NCBI GenBank assembly: GCA_018857735.1
Contig: JABMCL010002470.1
Location: 397,501 to 461,500 of the forward strand
Length of the DNA: 64,000 bases
From: Alviniconcha marisindica
Taxonomy: Eukaryota; Mollusca; Gastropoda; Provannidae
Reading direction: 5' to 3'
Part shown: piece after piece, positions 62,701-64,000 of the stretch
Layout of the letters: the number at the start of each line of letters is the position of its first letter
How positions within the stretch are numbered: the first letter of the stretch is position 1
The notes under the pieces: generated by a model
What the model saw: only the letters and a program-made list of their open reading frames with translations
The model's database searches: none
What the model was told of the DNA's origin: nothing
Program-made: the position numbers and the translations under genes

Positions 62701-62941
62701 TAACTGATAATATGATTTCAGTAACAGCTGTCAATGCCTACTCTATTCCATGCAGACTTAAATAATAATCAAACACTTTTAATTGTGAAACAAGTTATCT
62801 GGGGTTTCGAAAAATTCGTCTGCATGAAAACATGGGCTGACACTTCCTGTTTCCACTTACTTTGGAAAGGGCAGAAACCGCAGCTCTGAGTGAGGTTTGA
62901 GCAACCCCCTGTTCTATTTTCTTTTTCAAATTTTTAAACAT
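34327..62941 (-). CDS. GOLGA4: Golgin subfamily A member 4 (golgin-245) gene, complete coding region
   Basis: Twenty-two coding exons in consistent phase give about 2,493 residues; human GOLGA4 has about 2,230. The product begins MFKNLKKKIEQGV, like the N-terminal tip shared by golgin-245 and golgin-97 that captures endosome-derived carriers through TBC1D23. A Ser/Pro-rich region follows, then a block close to GOLGA4 (LVTHYKEMIAEREKLK, LSQSQDRTFRRMSELRE), then about 1,900 residues of heptad coiled coil. It ends with a GRIP domain (EPTEFE / YLKNILYEYMMGRE / AKVITTVVKF), which binds Arl1-GTP at the trans-Golgi. Role: a long peripheral tether for endosome-to-Golgi traffic. Three very large exons (464, 540 and 558 codons) carry most of the rod. 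One intron is GC-AG. Several introns carry minisatellites made from the adjacent splice junction. The first exon may be preceded by a non-coding one. Confidence 0.93.
34585..34768. repeat. (GA)n and (GT)n microsatellites
   Basis: Long GA tract followed by GT tracts, in the last GOLGA4 intron. Confidence 0.97.
34785..34860 (-). mobile_element. tRNA-like SINE head
   Basis: On the - strand TCATTCAGTGGTTAACATAC, then GGCTGGTTCAGAGTCC as a B box. Fragment next to a microsatellite. Confidence 0.35.
34921..34968 (-). CDS. GOLGA4: GOLGA4 exon 21: GRIP core
   Basis: 16 codons, YLKNILYEYMMGREPK, phase 0; acceptor TTGTGTTTCAG, donor GTACAG. It holds the tyrosine and EYMMGRE motif of the GRIP domain that contacts Arl1. 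Confidence 0.93.
34978..35250 (-). repeat. 33-bp minisatellite before GOLGA4 exon 21
   Basis: Eight copies of TGACATCCTATAGTCTGAGC plus TTTCTCTACACAC (+ strand). On the - strand each unit holds CAGTNTGTAG, like the exon 21 acceptor CAG|TATCTG. Confidence 0.9.
35304..35345. repeat. (CA)n microsatellite
   Basis: Short CA tract with CATA interruptions. Confidence 0.9.
35430..35481 (-). repeat. 23-bp repeats of the GOLGA4 exon 20 donor
   Basis: ACTGAATTTGAG|GTAACCCTCTC, the exon end plus donor, is followed by two more copies (ending GAC and GAA before GTAACCCTC). Confidence 0.92.
35482..35604 (-). CDS. GOLGA4: GOLGA4 exon 20: start of GRIP domain
   Basis: 41 codons, VDVLEHRLHHRKEDE, a Ser/Pro linker, then SALFREPTEFE, matching vertebrate SLFGEPTEFE at the start of the GRIP domain. 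Donor GTAACC; two extra 23-bp copies of the exon end plus donor follow it. Confidence 0.9.
35880..36500 (-). repeat. Degraded tandem copies of the GOLGA4 exon 19 donor side
   Basis: Four diverged units of 140-160 bp, centred near 35925, 36065, 36205 and 36362. Each keeps a GGTGGA-x-x-TTTCTCC-like block matching the exon 19 end (TTGGTGGAGGTCTTTCTCCC, + strand) and a C-rich tract. Poly-C at 36386-36406. Confidence 0.65.
36524..36592 (-). CDS. GOLGA4: GOLGA4 exon 19 (23 codons)
   Basis: AQLRHVNAELAQSKLREKDL then HQR, acceptor TCTGACCAG, donor GTAAGT, phase 0. Tandem arrays lie on both sides, with degraded copies of its donor side on the 3' side. Confidence 0.82.
36600..38217 (-). repeat. 47-49-bp minisatellite before GOLGA4 exon 19
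   Basis: About 34 copies of CACAATGAGCACACTGCAGT plus CCTCAGGCTACCTCAACTGT plus CACCCTCTA (+ strand), with a shorter variant lacking TCAA. The exon-proximal end resembles the natural acceptor region. Open frames repeated here are artefacts. Confidence 0.95.
38230..38281. repeat. (CA)n microsatellite
   Basis: Pure CA dinucleotides. Confidence 0.96.
38282..38853. other. GOLGA4 intron sequence
   Basis: No repeat or gene recognised between the microsatellite and exon 18. Confidence 0.45.
38854..39013 (-). CDS. GOLGA4: GOLGA4 exon 18
   Basis: 160 nt; completes Q, then LEVTELQSQLELNRDTAR, PLVASPAPTPRTFDPDDPN and LQNLELNNMDLQ. A Pro-rich break in the coiled coil. Acceptor TTGTGCAG, donor GTGACT. 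Confidence 0.88.
39235..39560. repeat. Degenerate (ATC)n-rich tandem repeat
   Basis: Three or four loose units of about 95 bp, each with TTCCTTCTTCCC, GATCCATCATCATC and CATCCCAATT. Confidence 0.75.
39718..39833 (+). repeat. Dispersed repeat D, copy 1
   Basis: GGGGTAATAAA, then CTCACCCTATGCAATGCGTT, TGTCAAAGTATAACTG and CCCAGAGTGTTCAGCTGGGG. Shared with 58778-58878 (same strand) and 55008-55110 (opposite strand). Confidence 0.75.
39834..40312 (+). mobile_element. tRNA-derived SINE, family A, best copy
   Basis: Nearly intact Pol III promoter: A box TAGCTCAGTGGTTAGAGC (39842) and B box GGGTTCGAATCCC (39885). A body of about 380 bp contains TATCCGTTCCACCCCCATG, AAGTGCAGGTGGCAGGTTAC and GTGAGTCTGCTCAAGAG, and an (ATCA)n tail follows. 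It lies antisense to GOLGA4 in the intron next to exon 17. Confidence 0.88.
40342..40466 (-). CDS. GOLGA4: GOLGA4 exon 17
   Basis: 125 nt, EMVQQNQAIVMAMQGGAGG to LEDLRERH plus two bases. The donor at CATCA|GTGGGT is chosen over one four bases further on because it alone keeps the frame into exon 18. Confidence 0.86.
40552..40597. repeat. (CA)n microsatellite
   Basis: CA dinucleotides. Confidence 0.94.
40598..41235. repeat. Purine-rich tract and (GT)n
   Basis: Three copies of GAACAGAAAACAAAGATGGA lead into about 400 bases of GGGA/GAGG-rich sequence and a pure GT tract (41166-41233). Confidence 0.85.
41236..41929. other. GOLGA4 intron sequence
   Basis: Nothing recognised except loose ATGGTCATCACAA-type duplication at 41670-41730. 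Confidence 0.4.
41930..42000 (+). mobile_element. SINE family A, 3' end fragment
   Basis: CTCAGTGAGTCTGCTCAAGA, GCAGAAAATAGTGCTGTATT then AATAATAATAA; matches the end of the copy at 39834-40312. Confidence 0.7.
42001..43037. other. GOLGA4 intron sequence
   Basis: No gene or major repeat; short G runs at about 42336 and 42685. Confidence 0.4.
43038..43235 (-). CDS. GOLGA4: GOLGA4 exon 16
   Basis: 66 codons, DQAKNLTEQIMSLREELA to TKEWNRERK, phase 0; acceptor TGCTGGTCCAG, donor GTGAAG. Confidence 0.9.
43385..43520. repeat. 45-bp tandem repeat
   Basis: Three copies of GGACAATCCCTGATTTAAAG plus CACTGACACTTCATTTGCTC plus TTCTT. Confidence 0.92.
43521..44359. other. GOLGA4 intron sequence
   Basis: AT-rich, nothing recognised. 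Confidence 0.4.
44360..44490 (-). CDS. GOLGA4: GOLGA4 exon 15
   Basis: 131 nt; completes the split codon as E, then KSQRGETEMLKEYAEEIKDL to EYQQKME, donor GTCAGC, phase 0 out. Its acceptor CTGTGGCTGTTTCAG is one unit of the 27-bp array lying in the intron next to it. Confidence 0.9.
44500..45535 (-). repeat. 27-bp minisatellite made of the GOLGA4 exon 15 acceptor
   Basis: Roughly 38 copies of CCAGAGATTGATGTTCCTGT plus GGCTGTT (- strand). The copy next to the exon is the acceptor itself, CCTGTGGCTGTTTCAG|AGAAG. The unit is nine codons (PEIDVPVAV), which produces a long repetitive open frame; it is broken by a stop and a frame change before exon 15. Confidence 0.93.
45540..45855. repeat. (CA)n-rich microsatellite
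   Basis: CA and GCATGCATGCA tracts immediately 3' of GOLGA4 exon 14. Confidence 0.95.
45868..47542 (-). CDS. GOLGA4: GOLGA4 exon 14: large coiled-coil exon
   Basis: 1,675 nt (558 codons plus one base), VQAAEEKLQQQAQEHQE to FEETLNEAYG, acceptor TGATTTACAG, donor GTAAGA. The end (LAKDFNRQLMEKEREFEETL) matches vertebrate GOLGA4 L-x-REFN-x-QL-x-x-KE-x-E-x-E. Open reading continues by chance into the (CA)n intron after 45868 and should not be translated. Confidence 0.93.
47543..48037. other. GOLGA4 intron 13
   Basis: About 495 bases, AT-rich. A weak (TTGTA)-type retroelement tail lies near 47825-47850. Confidence 0.5.
48038..49657 (-). CDS. GOLGA4: GOLGA4 exon 13: largest single coiled-coil segment with internal repeats
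   Basis: 540 codons, LSDHEKSITSKDDEILALR to ELQSVLQKQ, acceptor TTGTTTCAG, donor GTAAAT, phase 0. Two internal repeats are visible: three 22-residue units around DTVSEWENKL (48850-49050) and five 14-residue units of QQLEELQKALAEKE (48401-48610). The start of this exon, with its acceptor, is copied in the upstream intron. Confidence 0.93.
48401..48610 (-). repeat. Coding 42-bp tandem repeat in GOLGA4 exon 13
   Basis: Five copies of a 42-bp unit, in register at 48401, 48443, 48485, 48527 and 48569, encode EKEQQLEELQKA(L/M)A-type 14-residue units. Fourteen residues is exactly two heptads, so copy number can change without breaking coiled-coil register. Confidence 0.9.
48850..49050 (-). repeat. 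Coding tryptophan-bearing 22-residue repeat in GOLGA4 exon 13
   Basis: About three tandem 66-bp units encode KVRDTVSEWENKL, KVKDTVSEWENKL and KMKDTVSEWEGRV, each with a second Trp in the linker (ETEWET, AADWET). The unit is not a whole number of heptads. Confidence 0.85.
49658..50105 (-). repeat. Degenerate tandem copies of the GOLGA4 exon 13 acceptor and exon start
   Basis: About ten units of 40-50 bp containing GATGGACTTTTCATGGTCTG, ATAACTGAAACAAG (+ strand). The real junction at 49635-49668 reads GATGGACTTTTCATGATCTG, ATAA|CTGAAACAAGG, so units copy the acceptor and the first exon bases. Confidence 0.85.
50106..50653. other. GOLGA4 intron 12, exon 12 side
   Basis: Loose repeats of ACAGTATTAGT and CTGTTAACCATAC words between 50270 and 50640; otherwise unremarkable. 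Confidence 0.45.
50654..52045 (-). CDS. GOLGA4: GOLGA4 exon 12: large coiled-coil exon
   Basis: 464 codons without a stop, acceptor CTCTTTCAAG, donor GTTTGA, phase 0. Continuous Leu-heptad coiled coil rich in E, Q and K; strongly GC-biased third positions (many CTG, CAG, GAG) compared with the AT-rich introns, as expected of an expressed exon. The antisense strand carries long open frames that are shadows of this codon bias. Confidence 0.93.
52046..52798. other. GOLGA4 intron 11
   Basis: TTG-rich stretch 52150-52310 with poly-G at 52309-52320; otherwise nothing recognised. Confidence 0.45.
52799..52978 (-). CDS. GOLGA4: GOLGA4 exon 11
   Basis: 60 codons, ERERDLAIRSSQEELQQRL to QQIEMLKS, donor GTAAGT, phase 0. 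Heptad coiled coil. Confidence 0.9.
52979..53495. other. GOLGA4 intron 10, first part
   Basis: TC-rich; no gene or element recognised. Confidence 0.45.
53500..53702. repeat. (GT)n microsatellite
   Basis: GT dinucleotides with GGTT interruptions. Confidence 0.96.
53764..53883 (-). CDS. GOLGA4: GOLGA4 exon 10, followed by a GC-AG intron
   Basis: 40 codons, EQSEKQLDEKLKLALEERD to HAEMVETK, phase 0. The downstream donor reads AAG|GCAAGT, a standard GC-AG variant; no GT donor nearby keeps the frame as well. Confidence 0.87.
54040..54634 (-). repeat. 82-bp tandem copies of the GOLGA4 exon 9 end and donor
   Basis: About seven units. + strand units read TGCATCAAAGTGATGGTG, GGCCTTGCCACGGGACAA, then TCAAGCTCACACCTGAACTC and CCACCTACCAA. 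Exon 9 itself (54635 on) reads CTGCATCAAGGCAATGGCAG, CGGCCTTGCCACGGGACAG. Each unit therefore holds about 45 bases of exon end plus a donor-like sequence. Confidence 0.92.
54635..54813 (-). CDS. GOLGA4: GOLGA4 exon 9
   Basis: 179 nt completing the split codon (N), then QEQLEKAREIIKRLKEEKKQ to LSRGKAAAIALMQ. The donor GTTGGT is weak. The last exon bases and this donor are copied in an 82-bp tandem array just inside the intron. Confidence 0.85.
55008..55110 (-). repeat. Dispersed repeat D, reverse copy
   Basis: On the - strand CTCACCCTATGGAATGCATT, TATCAGTGTACAGTCACAT and CCCAGAGTGTTCAGCTTGGG, as in the copies at 39718 and 58778. Confidence 0.7.
55200..55586. other. GOLGA4 intron 8 with a SINE family C fragment
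   Basis: TTTACACACATGCCGAGTGA, GAGTTACTGTAAACAATTCA (55350-55395) matches the 11460-11500 module of SINE C; the rest is unrecognised. Confidence 0.45.
55587..55725 (-). CDS. GOLGA4: GOLGA4 exon 8
   Basis: 139 nt leaving one base of a split codon; VHEELEVKDSQLNQAR to EIESLKKT. Donor GTGAGT. Its acceptor (CTTGTTGGTTTGCAG) is copied several times in the adjacent intron. Confidence 0.88.
55726..56290 (-). repeat. Tandem copies of the GOLGA4 exon 8 acceptor
   Basis: About eight degenerate units (spacing 40-85 bp) containing CACCTGCAGACCAACAAGAC, TGTCCAGTCACTTTAACACT (+ strand). The real exon 8 junction reads TGCAC|CTGCAAACCAACAAGAC, so each unit carries a CTTGTTGGTNTGCAG|GTG acceptor on the - strand. 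Confidence 0.88.
56425..56559 (-). CDS. GOLGA4: GOLGA4 exon 7
   Basis: 45 codons, phase 0. After GESGGGNNPSQPD it reads LQAQIRDAKAVIQQLETDRE, matching the vertebrate QLRDAK-x-x-I-x-QLE-x-D block. Confidence 0.9.
56560..57565. other. GOLGA4 intron 6 with a purine-rich (GAGACA)n tract
   Basis: 57000-57420 is GAGACAAGAGAGACAGA-type low-complexity sequence; 56625-56660 resembles the SINE C end. No gene. Confidence 0.7.
57566..57682 (-). CDS. GOLGA4: GOLGA4 exon 6
   Basis: 39 codons, phase 0. VKRQEDLLQKCKESIRNYKE matches vertebrate VKRQE-x-LL-x-(R/K)CKE-(S/T)I. Coiled coil. Confidence 0.92.
57823..58054. mobile_element. TTAA-flanked MITE, copy 2
   Basis: TTAA then CCCCTTCATTGC at one end and GGGGCAGTGCAGGGG then TTAA at the other. 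The interior shares GTGTCACTT/TGTCACTTG, AAATTTGAAA, GAGAGTAGAT and CAGCCCGGAAATTTTACAGG with 15680-15927. It sits in GOLGA4 intron 5. Confidence 0.78.
58227..58385 (-). CDS. GOLGA4: GOLGA4 exon 5
   Basis: 53 codons, phase 0, VKLLKEGKDIPAELAERI then a Pro/Ala/Ser/Thr-rich stretch and TELLKAK. Probably a hinge that interrupts the coiled coil. Confidence 0.87.
58386..58777. other. GOLGA4 intron 4, distal part
   Basis: Nothing recognised. Confidence 0.4.
58778..58878 (+). repeat. Dispersed repeat D, copy 2
   Basis: CGGGGTAATAAAG, CTCATCCTATGGAATGCATT, TGTCAATGTACAACTG and CCCAGAGTGTTCAGCTGGGG, matching 39718-39833. Confidence 0.78.
58932..59135 (-). CDS. GOLGA4: GOLGA4 exon 4: conserved coiled-coil block
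   Basis: 68 codons, phase 0. LVTHYKEMIAEREKLKTTL, SQSQDRTFRRMSELREQIQL and VLQMQ. Near residue-by-residue agreement with GOLGA4 makes this the best exon for separating it from golgin-97. Confidence 0.93.
59136..59744. other. GOLGA4 intron 3
   Basis: Only a short direct repeat (GTGCTCTACA at 59350) and a C-rich run (59536-59570) were noticed. Confidence 0.45.
59745..60005 (-). CDS. GOLGA4: GOLGA4 exon 3: Ser-rich segment and start of coiled coil
   Basis: 87 codons, phase 0. SRASSISSLTSETS then DVESEMDESTTDL and ISKEDLYNYVKKFERRAFKY. The last part matches the vertebrate D-S-x-x-KE-x-L-x-x-x-x-R-x-x-ER-x-x-x-x-Y region that opens the coiled coil. Confidence 0.9.
60006..60771. other. GOLGA4 intron 2
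   Basis: TTAACCCTTTCCCTGCTGAA at 60275 resembles one end of the TTAA MITE, but no matching second end was found. Poly-G at 60688-60697. Confidence 0.4.
60772..61014 (-). CDS. GOLGA4: GOLGA4 exon 2: Pro/Ala/Ser-rich linker
   Basis: 81 codons, SEDPNASATENASNPGEP to GGGESMYE, acceptor TCTACAG, donor GTGAGT, phase 0. Low-complexity, predicted disordered, no domain. It corresponds to the Ser-rich N-terminal region of vertebrate GOLGA4. Confidence 0.85.
61015..62860. other. GOLGA4 intron 1
   Basis: About 1.8 kb, AT-rich. G-rich runs lie at 61970-61990; a possible SINE C end (AGTAAGTAAACATGGTGCTT) lies near 61702. No gene recognised. Confidence 0.45.
62861..62941 (-). CDS. GOLGA4: GOLGA4 exon 1: N-terminal tip
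   Basis: ATG at 62941-62939, 27 codons, donor GTAAGT, phase 0. MFKNLKKKIEQGVAQTS matches the amphipathic MF-x-KLK-x-KI start of golgin-245 and golgin-97, which fixes the start codon. Confidence 0.88.
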
Positions 62942-63276
62942 GTTGCAGGAAACTTAAATCAGATGCTATATAGCCATCAACAGCTGCTTGGTTTTCAGTT
63001 CGAGCTTTTCTGCTCAAAATCTACAAACTGCAAGTGCGCGTGCCTGACACGTCTGACAGATCCGGTAAAACTATGATTGGAAAAGAAATGAACTTAAAAA
63101 CTACCTCACAGCCGTTGCTGTTGTTACCCGCGCAGAACATAAGCCGATGGTGACTGTTGATTTGTAGAGCGCTTCGCTGAAACATTCACGGAAAAGCCAT
63201 TCTCGGTGCACACGAGAGCAGTCTCTTTGCCAGACTGATAAACAAAGGCACACACACACTGAGAGTGGACAAGATG
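62942..63276 (-). promoter_or_regulatory. Presumed GOLGA4 5' UTR and promoter region
   Basis: Immediately upstream of the start codon and richer in GC than most introns. No TATA box or initiator can be assigned with confidence, and a non-coding first exon further out is possible. Confidence 0.35.
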
Positions 63277-63725
63277 ATGAGAACGCTCAGTTTATTGACA
63301 GACACACAATCTGCAATAATTTTCGGGGTGATCCCCTTCGTCAAGCTACAAAAAGACACTTAAACCATCAACAGTTAAACGGTTAAAAACGATGAAAAAT
63401 TAGATGAGAAAAGAAAGACTGAACATGTCTTTTGTTTTTCTTTAGTGTTGAGTTGTTGACGGTTTTCTTGTACCGTGGCAGTGAAGCCGGTGTTCCGGGC
63501 ATGGACAAGAAAACAACACCAACTCAGTAACCAAAAAAAGACTGTAAGTTTTTTCCTTTCTCATCTCATTTTTCAATGTTTTTAACCGTTTCTAACTCAT
63601 GTGTTGACGGTTTAACTTCAATAAGTGTCGTTCTGTCGGCTTGACATGACGCGAAGGGGATTACCGGCCCGAAAAATTGCAGATCGTGTGTCTGTCAGTC
63701 ATAACCTGATATGATAAGCGTTCTT
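63277..63725. mobile_element. Long inverted repeat (foldback element)
   Basis: Left arm 63277-63420 and right arm 63541-63725 are inverted copies. The left arm's complement reads TTCTCATCTAATTTTTCATC, GTTTTTAACCGTTT, GACGAAGGGGATCACCCCGA and GCAGATTGTGTGTCTGTCA; the right arm has the same words in order. About 120 bp separate them. The right arm and its 3' flank match 21715-21900. Confidence 0.8.
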
Positions 63726-64000
63726 TTCAGCGAACCTTTTATGTGTTTGGATCTTGTTTTAGAACGCTAGCAGTAATTCTTCATATTTTTATGTATATAT
63801 ATATTTATTTATTTTTATTTTATTTTTTTTACACACAGACAAGACTAGTAAAACAAGACTGAGAGACTGGACTTTATTTTTGTTTCGCCGGGGTCATTGT
63901 TTTGTCACGTTTTCAATTACAACGGCAAGGATATGGCCCGCCAGACATGCTGTGATTATCCATTGGTGACAGTCAGTCACAATCCCAGTTTCAACAGAAA
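63726..64000. other. Sequence beyond the inverted repeat
   Basis: TGTGTTTGGATCTTG, TTTTAGAAC (63740-63765) is shared with 21838-21870; then AT-rich sequence. No gene recognised. Confidence 0.4.

Noticed and set aside
62961..62980. TATATAG as a TATA box for GOLGA4
   Set aside because: It lies only about 30 bases before the start codon, which would put transcription start at the ATG itself.

Overview
This is animal nuclear DNA: long AT-rich introns with GT-AG borders, very dense (GT)n/(GA)n microsatellites, many minisatellites, tRNA-derived SINEs and short inverted-repeat elements. No bacterial or viral gene is visible. The gene content and the retroelement tails (AATAAAGTTGTATTGTATTG type) suggest a mollusc, perhaps a marine gastropod; the taxon is an inference.

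Two multi-exon genes point towards each other. On the + strand, 956-14027 carries the 3' part of an SLC17-family (sialin/vesicular anion transporter type) gene. Six coding exons can be assigned; the N-terminal exons lie before the window, and one expected internal exon between 5240 and 8779 was not found. On the - strand, 62941-34327 carries what looks like a complete golgin-245/GOLGA4 orthologue: 22 coding exons in consistent phase, about 2,493 codons, from the vesicle-capturing N-terminal tip (MFKNLKKKI) through a huge coiled coil to a C-terminal GRIP domain. The two genes have no evident functional link: one is a membrane transporter, the other a trans-Golgi tether.

Between the two stop codons (14028-34326) I see no convincing coding sequence. 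This stretch holds presumed 3' UTRs, minisatellites, SINE copies, a TTAA-flanked MITE, a palindrome-rich element with terminal inverted repeats, and a hairpin element. Upstream of the golgin start (62942-64000) are a presumed 5' UTR/promoter and a long inverted repeat.

The most unusual feature is that many intronic minisatellites are built from the neighbouring exon-intron junction. Repeat units carry copies of the real 3' splice site plus the first exon bases (7520-8778, 44500-45535, 49658-50105, 55726-56290) or of the last exon bases plus the 5' splice site (12273-12790, 54040-54634, 35430-35481, 35900-36400). It occurs in both genes, so it looks like a local or genome-wide habit of tandem duplication at splice junctions. 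Many of the long open frames in the window are low-complexity or minisatellite artefacts and are not annotated as genes.
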